From: Flavobacteriales bacterium UBA6770
GTDB taxonomy: Bacteria; Bacteroidota; Bacteroidia; Flavobacteriales_G; Salibacteraceae
Assembly: GCA_905181875.1 (NCBI GenBank)
Contig: CAJIZH010000003.1
Span: forward strand, 682,001-746,000
Direction: 5' to 3'
DNA: 64,000 nt
This document shows, in pieces, positions 54,517 through 63,200 of this stretch. Numbering within the stretch: the stretch's first letter is position 1; each line of letters starts with the position of its first letter. The notes under the pieces are model-generated. The model had not been told where the DNA came from and searched no databases. It saw nothing but the letters and a program-made list of their open reading frames with translations. The translations under genes were made by a program, and so were the position numbers.

Positions 54517-54701
54517 ATACTTGCGTAGCTATACATTTGTTTTGTGAGACCTAAAATTAAATTTGGTGCATTTTTATTAGTAATGCTGTTTATTTTTCCA
54601 ACATTGATTACTTCTTGTAAGTCAATCAAAAAAGATTGTGATTGCCCAACATTTGGTGAAAAAACAAAAAACAAAAGGAAACCCAGATATAAACGCCCTA
54701 A

Positions 54702-55337
54702 ATGATTGCAGAACCACAACTCTTAGAATTAGAGACGCATCTGCCTGCTAATTTGGCGAATGAAATTCTTGATGTTTTAAAGAATAAAAACGTACAGCTT
54801 ACTATAACTAAGAAAAGATCCACTAAACTTGGGGACTATAGACGCCCCAACTCTAAAGTAAAATACCACAGAATATCTGTGAATGGTTCACTTAACAAGT
54901 ACTCTTTCTTAATCACTCTTGTTCATGAATTAGCTCATTTAGAGGTTTTTGAAAATTTTAAAAGCAATATCCTACCTCATGGTATAGAATGGAAAAACAC
55001 TTTTGGACAAATGCTCGGAAACCTTTTGGTAAGAAACATTTTCCCTGATGACATTTCAAAAGAACTCGCCAACTATGCTCAAAATCCAAAAGCAAGTAGC
55101 GTTTCAGACGTAAATCTAATGATTGCTTTAAAGAAGTATGACGAAGGAAATCAACCAATTTTAAATGATCTTCCCGGACAAGCTGTGTTTCAGATTGGGA
55201 AAAAAATATTTCAGAAAGGTCAGAAACGCCGAACCCGATTTTTATGCAAGGAATTAACAACGAATAAAATGTATGTCGTCAGCGGATTAGCAGAAATAAA
55301 ATTATTGGATTCAATTAATAACATATCAGTAATTTAG
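54702..55337 (+). CDS. SprT-like zinc metalloprotease-domain protein
   Basis: The 211-residue protein has the HExxH motif in LITLVHELAHLEVF (about residues 68-81) and a third ligand candidate in LPHGIEWKNTFGQML, matching the SprT-like layout. The C-terminal part (about 140-205: LPGQAVFQIGKKIFQKGQKR) lacks an obvious cysteine zinc ribbon. SprT-like proteins include DNA-protein crosslink proteases; a housekeeping role is possible. It lies 4 bases before manC and shares its transcript. Confidence 0.85.
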   Translation: MIAEPQLLELETHLPANLANEILDVLKNKNVQLTITKKRSTKLGDYRRPNSKVKYHRISVNGSLNKYSFLITLVHELAHLEVFENFKSNILPHGIEWKNTFGQMLGNLLVRNIFPDDISKELANYAQNPKASSVSDVNLMIALKKYDEGNQPILNDLPGQAVFQIGKKIFQKGQKRRTRFLCKELTTNKMYVVSGLAEIKLLDSINNISVI

Positions 55338-55341
55338 TCTC

Positions 55342-56406
55342 ATGAGCGAAAACTATTGTATAATAATGGCAGGTGGTGTTGGTTCAAGGTTTTGGCCCGC
55401 TAGTACCGCTGAAAACCCGAAACAATTCCTTGATATTTTAGGAATAGGAAGAACGTTATTACAACAAACCTTTGATCGTTTTAAGCCTCTAATCAAAGAA
55501 GAAAACATTCTCATTTTAACGAATGAGAACTATAAATATTTAGTTCAAAAGCAGTTACCTAGCCTTACTCCAGATCAAATAATCTGCGAACCAGCAAGAA
55601 GAAATACTGCTCCTTGTATTTTATATGCTGCGGTAAAAATTTGGAAAAAGAACCCAGAAGCTTCTTTTATAGTTGCGCCAGCCGATCATTTAATAACGAA
55701 TACACAAGAATTTAACAACGCGATTCATTTAGGAATGGACGTTTGTCAAAATGATCCTACGAAAAGTATAACGTTAGGAATTAAGCCTTGGCATGCAGCC
55801 ACAGGATTCGGATATATAAAAAGAGGGAATATTAGCCAGGAAGGTGTTTATCAGGTCGAACAGTTTACTGAAAAACCAGCATTGAATGTGGCTAAAGAAA
55901 TGCTAAAGTCTGGAGATTACTCCTGGAACAGTGGTCTTTTCATTTGGAATGCAAAGCGACTATTGCGTCTCTATGAGGACTTACAACCTAAAATGTTTAA
56001 GCTTTTCAAGGATGACTTATCGGCGTTCAATACTCCCAAAGAAAAGGAAGTTTTAAAAATACTTTATCCGAAATGTCAGGATATTTCTGTTGATTATGCA
56101 ATCCTTGAGCAGGATAACAATGTTTTTGTAATTCCTGGTGATTTTGGTTGGAGTGACTTGGGAAGTTGGAGCTCATTAAAAGACCACGTTTTGTCCGACG
56201 ACCAAGACAATACAATTATAGGCTCTCAGCAAAAATTAATGAAGGATAGTTCAAATAATATTATTGTTCTTCCTAAAGAAAAAAGAACTTTAATAGCTGG
56301 ATTATCAAATTTTATTGTTGTTGACACCGACGAATCTCTGCTAATTTGCCCAATTGAACATGAACAGGATATCAAGTCATATTTAAGAGAATTGAAGGAT
56401 CAATGA
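55342..56406 (+). CDS. manC: Mannose-1-phosphate guanylyltransferase
   Basis: The 354-residue enzyme makes GDP-mannose from mannose-1-phosphate and GTP for glycan synthesis. It has the nucleotidyltransferase signature IIMAGGVGSRFWPASTAENP, the catalytic FTEKP (VEQFTEKPALNVA), EPARRNTAPC, VAPADHLI, and WNSGLFIWNAK. It lacks the C-terminal phosphomannose isomerase domain of bifunctional ManC/AlgA proteins. The stop overlaps the ATG of the broken kinase gene (ATGA), so that gene was once in the same operon. Confidence 0.93.
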   Translation: MSENYCIIMAGGVGSRFWPASTAENPKQFLDILGIGRTLLQQTFDRFKPLIKEENILILTNENYKYLVQKQLPSLTPDQIICEPARRNTAPCILYAAVKIWKKNPEASFIVAPADHLITNTQEFNNAIHLGMDVCQNDPTKSITLGIKPWHAATGFGYIKRGNISQEGVYQVEQFTEKPALNVAKEMLKSGDYSWNSGLFIWNAKRLLRLYEDLQPKMFKLFKDDLSAFNTPKEKEVLKILYPKCQDISVDYAILEQDNNVFVIPGDFGWSDLGSWSSLKDHVLSDDQDNTIIGSQQKLMKDSSNNIIVLPKEKRTLIAGLSNFIVVDTDESLLICPIEHEQDIKSYLRELKDQ

Positions 56407-58146
56407 AGTCTTTACTTCGTATATCTGTTATTATAGCGCTAGTTGGTTTGCCTCAATACTTATGGAGTAGTAACGGTTCACTCTATCAGGATAGTATTGT
56501 GACATTAGTCGAAAACATAATTAGCGATCCTGCATAAGCACGCGTTTTTTATTCCATCTCTAAAAATTTAAAAAACAGCAACGATTCTATTTTACAAGAC
56601 CTCGTTAATAATCGAATTGGACTCATCTATCTGAGTTTAGGCTATTATTACTTAGCAGAAGAATTCATTCTAAAAAATCTACTGATACAACAAAACCGCT
56701 GCGACAAGAGGGACGAACTAGACGCATACATGAATCTAGGAAAAAAATTCAAAAAACAAGAAGATTATAAAACTGCAAAATCATACTTCTTAGAGTTATA
56801 AGTTATATGCCCAAGCTGGGCATGGAAGAAACCGAGGTGCTCGATTCAATAATTTAGGAGTGATTTATAAATACTAAAATCAACTAGACTCGAGCATCTA
56901 TAATTTCAAATTATCTCTAGAGCAAAATAAGAAAAACGGAAATATAAATGGATTGGCAGATAATTTTGTCAATCTGTCAATTCTTCATCAGAAGACTAAG
57001 GACCATTTATTAATTGAAGAATTCCTTAATAAAGCTCTAAAAATTCAAAATAAGCACCAATAATGTATTTGGTTAATTAACCTCTCTGCTTCAGTTGGTT
57101 GAATTATCGGATAGACAGGAATCTTGCAGTAAAACAGATTCAGTATTAAATATCGTACAAAAAGGGTCAGAATAACTGGATTTAAACTTGTAGAATCAAG
57201 TGCTTTCTTTCAGCTATATAAACTATCTAAGCAATTAGATGATTCATTAGGCGCTCTGCAGTATCTTGAGTATAATAGAGCCCTTGAAGACAGCATTTCC
57301 AAGTCGTAATCATTCTTAAAGATAAAGCGCCTAAACAAGGAACTTGATCGTGTTAAGGCTGACAATCGATTTTTAAAAATAATGAAAGTTAACAACCTAA
57401 ATGTTGCTCTTTTAGAAAAGGACAAACAACAGTTTGTGCTGCTTTCAACTGGTTTAACTACTCTAATTATTTTAGCCAGAATACTCCTGTTTTTCTTTGC
57501 TAAGGAACGCAGAACAGTTAATCTTATCACAAGCCATTCAATAAAATTAGAAAGTCAAAAAAATCTTATTTCAAAAAATAACGTTGATTTGCTTATTACT
57601 ATTTAAGATCTTAAAGACGCCAATAAGTCAAATTCAAGGTTTAATTGAACTACTTAATTAAGAGATGTAACCCGAAACTTTTAAAAAGAAGATGTGCGAG
57701 TTTACTCAAAATCAATGAATCTTTCATTTATTCGAATTGATGAACTTATTTCCTCAATAATTAATGCTCATAAGACAGCAACTACCCCTAATGTAAAAAC
57801 ACATTTAAATTCAATAATGAATAATATTATTGAGCGTAGTATGTTTCAGGCACGGTCCAAGCAAATTGAAATTCACTCTTCTCTTAGCGAAGATTCTATC
57901 CTAGAGAATAAGAATCCAGAAAAACTTAAAAGGATTATTGAGATTGGAGATCAGGGTCCCGAGTTTTCGAAAAGCGGTAGATTAAATCTTTCCGATGTAA
58001 TTGGTGATAATTATTCCGTTCCAACTGGCTCAGAAAAATCTGACAAGATTAGGTTGAAGGTAGTAAAAAGCTTTAGTGATGATCTAGGTATTAGGGTGAT
58101 AATTAATAGCAAAAAAAAGCCGGAACAACGCTCCAGCTTTATCTAA
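56403..58146 (+). pseudogene. Broken TPR-type sensor histidine kinase gene
   Basis: The ATG at 56403 opens a signal peptide (MKSLLRISVIIALVGLPQYL) and then a stop at about 56535. Further pieces follow in different frames: TPR-like segments (YLSLGYYYLAEEFILKNLLI, AYMNLGKKFKKQEDYKTAKS), a membrane helix (QFVLLSTGLTTLIILARILL), a coiled-coil linker, and a kinase C-terminal part from 57694. That last part contains IDELISSIINAHK and the ATPase fragment EIGDQGPEFSKSG, and ends VKSFSDDLGIRVIIN. The intact order is that of TPR-TM-HisKA-HATPase hybrids of Bacteroidota. Many stops and frameshifts, plus loss of the phospho-His box and the G1/G2 motifs, indicate real decay. Confidence 0.75.
58111..58140 (-). 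terminator. Terminator of fumC, inside the end of the broken kinase gene
   Basis: A 9-bp stem (58116-58124 with 58132-58140, one G-T pair) with a 7-base loop is followed on the minus strand by eight T residues. It lies 25 bases after the fumC stop. Confidence 0.8.
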
Positions 58147-58165
58147 ACAATTAATATACAATACA

Positions 58166-59560
58166 CTATAGCGATCCAATCATTTTTGATGGAACGACCC
58201 ACTCGTCAAATTCTTCAGCACTTAAATAACCCAAACTTACAGCTTCTTCTTTTAACGTAGTACCGTTTTCGTAAGCTGTTTTAGCAATTTTAGCTGCTTT
58301 CTCGTAGCCAATTTTTGTGTTTAATGCCGTTACTAACATCAGTGAATTATTTAAGTTCTTTTTCAAGTTCTCAAAATTTGGAACAATACCATATGCACAG
58401 TTATCCGTAAACGAAACGCAAGCATCTCCTATCAACCGTGCACTTTCTAAAATGTTTCTAGCCATCATGGGTTTAAAAACATTTAGCTCATAATGACCCG
58501 ACATTCCCCCTACAGAGACCGCAACATCGTTACCCAATACCTGAGCACAAACCATAGTCAATGCTTCCGCCTGAGTTGGATTAACCTTTCCAGGCATAAT
58601 TGAAGAACCTGGTTCATTTGCTGGAATTATTATCTCACCAATACCAGACCGTGGGCCCGAAGCCAACATTCTAATATCGTTTGCAATTTTCATTAAGCTC
58701 ACCGCTACTTGTTTAAGAGCACCATGTGATTCCACGATCGCATCATGCGCTGCAAGTGCTTCAAATTTATTTTCGGCAGTAATGAACGGCAGATTCGTAA
58801 AGTCAGCAATATACTTAGCTACCAGTTCGGAATATCCTTTTGGAGTATTAATTCCTGTTCCAACAGCAGTTCCACCAAGAGCCAATTCAGACATGTGGCT
58901 CAACGTTGACTTTAAAGCTTTAATACCATAATTTAATTGAGCAACATATCCAGAGAATTCTTGACCTAAAGTAAGCGGAGTAGCATCCATTAAATGAGTT
59001 CGACCAATCTTAACTACTTCCTTAAACTCATCAGATTTTTTCTGCAGGGTATCTCTTAGCTTTTCAATACCAGGAATAGTAGTCTGAACAATCATTTTAT
59101 AAGAGGCTATATGCATCGCCGTTGGGTATGTGTCATTAGAGCTCTGGCTTTTATTGACATCATCATTTGGGTGAACCACTTTATCAGCATCTTCTAATTT
59201 GCCACCAGTTAAAACTTGACTTCGATTAGAAACAACTTCGTTCATATTCATATTCGATTGCGTTCCGCTTCCTGTTTGCCAAACCACAAGAGGAAATTGA
59301 TCATCATGCTTTCCTTCTAAAATTTCTTCACAAACCAATGCAATCAAATCCCTCTTTTCGGAACTAAGGACTCCCAATTCACAATTAGTATATGCTGCCG
59401 CCTTTTTCAAGTAAGCAAAACCCTGTATGATTTCAAGAGGCATACTACCAGCAGGACCTATTTTAAAGTTATTTCTAGAACGCTCTGTTTGTGCACCCCA
59501 ATATTTATCAGTAGGTACTCGTACCTCACCCATCGTATCTTTTTCTGTTCTAAAATCCAT
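58166..59560 (-). CDS. fumC: Class II fumarate hydratase
   Basis: The 464-residue iron-independent fumarase interconverts fumarate and malate in the TCA cycle. It shows [20 protein letters not shown] at the N-terminus, [40 protein letters not shown], the [20 protein letters not shown] catalytic block, and the family signature [19 protein letters not shown]. The ATG at 59560 ([11 protein letters not shown]) is favoured over a TTG at 59569 because a -7 box lies just upstream. Confidence 0.96.
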   Translation of the reverse strand: MDFRTEKDTMGEVRVPTDKYWGAQTERSRNNFKIGPAGSMPLEIIQGFAYLKKAAAYTNCELGVLSSEKRDLIALVCEEILEGKHDDQFPLVVWQTGSGTQSNMNMNEVVSNRSQVLTGGKLEDADKVVHPNDDVNKSQSSNDTYPTAMHIASYKMIVQTTIPGIEKLRDTLQKKSDEFKEVVKIGRTHLMDATPLTLGQEFSGYVAQLNYGIKALKSTLSHMSELALGGTAVGTGINTPKGYSELVAKYIADFTNLPFITAENKFEALAAHDAIVESHGALKQVAVSLMKIANDIRMLASGPRSGIGEIIIPANEPGSSIMPGKVNPTQAEALTMVCAQVLGNDVAVSVGGMSGHYELNVFKPMMARNILESARLIGDACVSFTDNCAYGIVPNFENLKKNLNNSLMLVTALNTKIGYEKAAKIAKTAYENGTTLKEEAVSLGYLSAEEFDEWVVPSKMIGSL

Positions 59561-59576
59561 ATCGCTCAATTTTTTT

Positions 59577-59584
59577 CAAAAATA
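59577..59584 (-). promoter_or_regulatory. Candidate -7 box for fumC
   Basis: Minus-strand TATTTTTG (59584-59577) matches TAnnTTTG and lies 16 bases before the ATG at 59560. No clear -33 TTG. Confidence 0.4.
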
Positions 59585-59630
59585 GATGGTCAGAGAAATA
59601 ATGAATGCTTATTCTGCTAAAACTTTTGTC

Positions 59631-59638
59631 TAAATTTG
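59631..59638 (+). promoter_or_regulatory. Candidate -7 box for the 51-residue membrane protein gene
   Basis: TAAATTTG matches TAnnTTTG and lies 22 bases before the ATG at 59661. No clear -33 TTG. Confidence 0.35.
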
Positions 59639-59660
59639 TTTTAAAATTATTCAGAACAAC

Positions 59661-59816
59661 ATGGAAATTCTAGCAGTATTATTTTTTTTAGTGGTTGCAG
59701 GCGGTGCATTTTTTACACTTTTATTTTTGGCTCTCTTTTTACCGTATTGGATTACAATGCAAATTATTGAAGTGATCACTAATAACCCAAAAAAGTCAGT
59801 AGAAGGGCAGTCTTAA
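59661..59816 (+). CDS. Small membrane protein, 51 residues
   Basis: The frame encodes one long hydrophobic helix pair (LAVLFFLVVAGGAFFTLLFL, then ALFLPYWITMQ) followed by a short polar tail (EVITNNPKKSVEGQS). I do not recognise a family. It has a plausible -7 box upstream and normal codon use. It overlaps the stop region of the broken arsC gene on the other strand by 3 bases. Confidence 0.5.
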   Translation: MEILAVLFFLVVAGGAFFTLLFLALFLPYWITMQIIEVITNNPKKSVEGQS

Positions 59817-60159
59817 AACAAGTCCAAAACTTTTTTAGGTGGTCTGCCGATAATTGCTTGATTGCCATGGATCACTATTGGGCGTTCCATTAATTTTGGA
59901 AAATCAATAATTTATTGTAAACAATCTTTTTCAGACATATCTTTTCCTTTGAAATTTCCGACATACTCAGATTCTGCTTTTCTAATCAGTTCGCAGGGAG
60001 ATATTCCCAGTTTATCAATTGTGGCTTCTAGTTCTTCTTTGGAAAGGGATTCCTTTAGATATTCGGTAATTTTGTACTTGTTTCGTGTCCTTGCAGAATA
60101 GCAATTGTTTGTCGGCTTTTTGAGCAGCGCGGGTTGTGATAAATGGTAAATTTTTCCAT
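59813..60159 (-). pseudogene. arsC: Broken ArsC/Spx-family thiol reductase gene
   Basis: The ATG at 60159 opens EKFTIYHNPRCSKSRQTIAI, which is the ArsC active-site region with its catalytic Cys. After about residue 25 the frame is lost by one base. In the next frame the rest follows: ITEYLKESLSKEELEATIDK, LGISPCELIRKAESEYVGN, DMSEKDCLQ, an in-frame TAA, then IIDFPKLMERPIVIHGNQAI and IGRPPKKVLDLF. The total of 347 bases is one short of 116 codons, so one deleted base and one stop mutation account for all damage. Intact relatives reduce arsenate or act as Spx-like regulators. Confidence 0.85.
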
Positions 60160-60177
60160 GAATAATAAATTTAAATA

Positions 60178-60206
60178 CAAAGTTATTTACAAGGATTTGA
60201 AAGCAA
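60178..60206 (-). promoter_or_regulatory. Candidate promoter of the broken arsC gene
   Basis: Minus-strand TTG (60206-60204), an 18-base spacer and TAACTTTG (60185-60178) match the -33/-7 arrangement, 19 bases before the ATG. The promoter seems to have outlived the reading frame. Confidence 0.45.
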
Positions 60207-60230
60207 GTATTTCAAGTAACTATTCTTTGC

Positions 60231-60238
60231 TAAATTTG
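60231..60238 (+). promoter_or_regulatory. Candidate -7 box for the giant T9SS protein gene
   Basis: TAAATTTG matches TAnnTTTG and ends 6 bases before the ATG at 60245, implying a leaderless transcript. No -33 TTG at the expected distance. Confidence 0.4.
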
Positions 60239-60244
60239 AAGCAT

Positions 60245-63200
60245 ATGGTTAATGGAAGACAGACAGGTTCCAAGCAAAATTTTAAATTCCTGAAATTGAA
60301 TTCTTTAATAGCTTTTTGCGCTGGGATAATTCTTGTTGGGCTCAGCTTTAACAGCGCTGCCCAGTGTAAAAAATCAACGAGTACTTGCAACCTTACTAAC
60401 CTACGAAACGCTTTTACAACTAAAGGCTTTCAAGAATTAGGATGCGGAGCGGACAGCTGTAGCATCTATTTTATTGCTGGTACATCGCGATCAAATGCTC
60501 AAGCAGATTCAGTAGCTAAAAGTCTTGGGGGCAATTTAGTTTCTTTTCAAAACATTGCTAGTAACGATTCTGTAGTAAAGTGGGCAAGTGCTGCAGGATA
60601 TAGCGGAGCAGTTTGGACAGGTTATAATGATAAAGCAAATGAAGGAAAATTTGTTTGGACCGACGGAAGAGACACAACATTTAAGAATTGGAACACTGGG
60701 CAGCCAAGCGGCGGAGCTACTGAAGATTGCGGAGTAATTTACCTAACTGGCGCTGATTCTGGTAAATGGGCAGACACTTCTTGTACGATTCTGCTCAGAT
60801 CAATCGTAAGAGTTTCCCTTTGTTTTTCTTTCCAAATTGACGACACAAGTCTTTGTTTAAATGATTCTGTGAAAATTGCTTCTACCTTTAACCCCGTCGC
60901 GCCAATCTACACCTTCAATTGGACCCCGGCTTTTGTTGATACTTCATTAAAAGTTGGCCCTCTTGTAACCACAACATTTAGTGTAACTGTAACAGATTTA
61001 TACGGCTGCACATCCAAGGATACCGCAAGAGTCGTGGTAGACACCCTGCCCACATTCAACTTTTTATCTGATACTATTTGCAGAGGAGATTCAATTTCCT
61101 ATGATTTGGGGGCTGGTTTTTCAAAATATACATGGTCTACTGGCGATACAACGCAAACTATTCAGGTTAGTGATTCACTTACCTATTGGGCAAAAAGAAC
61201 CAATGCGAATGGGTGTAGCTATGCAGACACCTTTAGAATTATAAATAATCCGCTGCCGCTTTTTAGCCTAGGCAACGATACAATTGTTTGTATTGGTGAT
61301 ACAATCGTTTATAAGTCCCCTTTTTCTCACCCAACATACACTTACAAATGGCAAAATAATTCTACAGCAGATAGTTTAATTATTACGAATACGGCAAACG
61401 TTCAATTAGAAGTGACGGATTCAAACGGTTGTGTCTTCAAAAATGGTCCCGTTGTTACCTCAAGAATAAAACCCACAATCAATCTTGGAAATGATCAGAG
61501 AATTTGTAAGGGTTCAATATTTACTTTTAACCAAGGGCTACCTACAAGTTTAATCGATAGGTGGATTTTAAATAATGACACCTCTATCAACAGCAGCTAT
61601 GCTGTTGATACCTCGGGAACTTTATACTATTATGGTTTAGATCAAGGTAGTTGTCCCGGATATGATACTGTAAACTTTACTTTAGATACGCTCCCCATCC
61701 TTAACTTAGGAAACGATACTAACCTCTGTTTTGGGGACTCTATTCAACTAGATGCTGGGCCTGGAATGAGTAAATATATTTGGACTAGTGGAGATACTAC
61801 ACAATTTATTAAAATAGGTACTACGGGTGCATATAGAATATTTGCTGAGGATAAAAATGGCTGCAGAGCTAACGCAAATTTTATTCTCACTATCGATTCT
61901 TTACCTGAGTTTAGTATTAGAAGAAATGGATATTTAGGTGACACCAGTATTTGTACAAATGACTCTGTTTTATTGACCTTAGATACATCGTCTACCTTTT
62001 TATATTCTTGGAATGGTAGTCCATTTGTCTCTGGTGATGACTCTAATTACGTAAATATTGCTAATCAGAATATTGTGATTATTAAAGACACAAATAACTG
62101 TTTGTTTAGCGATACCCTTTCTGTTTCACTTGACACCTTACCTTTAGTTAACATACGAACTGACACCACCATTTGCGCTGGCGATAGCATATTAATTAAA
62201 GTTAATAGTGATACAAATTATCTGCACGTTTGGAATGGATTTAATTTACTGAAGTTAGATTCTATGTGGATTAAAAAAGATACAACTTATGAGGTAGAGC
62301 TTATAGACAGGAATAATACTTGTCGTCAATCCGATACTGTAAAGGTTTTACACGATACCCTACCTATAATTTCACTTGGTGGAGATACTACATTTTGCGC
62401 TGGAGACACTATAACTATTGATGCAGGTCCTAAAATGCTTTCGTACTTATGGAGTAGTACAGACACCTCTCAACTGGTAAAATACGGTTCGGCAGGAGTC
62501 TATACTTTAGATGTTGTTGATTCTAATGGATGTAAAACCTCTGCTACACGAAAGGTATTTATGTCGCAACTCCCAACGCCTAACCTTGGCCCAGATAGAG
62601 AGTTTTGCGCCGGGAGTGCTGTCAATGAAATTCTTAATGCAGGTAGTGGATATAGTCTTTACGAATGGAGCACGGGTAAAGTGGGAGACTCAACTCTTGC
62701 GCAAAGAGACACTGTTTTAATCCAAGACACTTATTTAGTTACTGTGACTGATAGTATTGGCTGCAGGGCTATGGATACGATTTTAATAAATGCGAATTTC
62801 TTACCATCAATAGAATTAGGTCCTGATACTTTCTTTTGTGATGGAAACAAATTTAATTTTCTGATAGGCGCTGGGCCAGGTTATGTTAAATATGAATGGA
62901 CAGATTTTACAAATTTCCCAACAATAACACCATTGCCTTCAACAGGTCAAATTTTACTCATTTCAGATACAGCAGCAAATATTATTTGTAAAATAACAGA
63001 CAATAAAGGATGTACCAACGAGGACACCATTTCAATCATTAATATGCCGGTTCCTGTCGTAAATATTGGAGTTACAAATTATTATTGCGAATCTAAAAAG
63101 GAAATCTTTATCGATTCATTAAACGCAGATCCCGTTAATTTATATAGGTCTTATGAATGGTCAACAGGAGATACTGTTAGAGTATTATTCACAAATGTAG

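Noticed and set aside
53760..54719. Longer MlaE-like frame with 72 extra N-terminal residues
   Set aside because: The extension is unlike the family, crosses into the divergent SprT-like gene, and a TAAATTTG box lies just before the later ATG at 54503.
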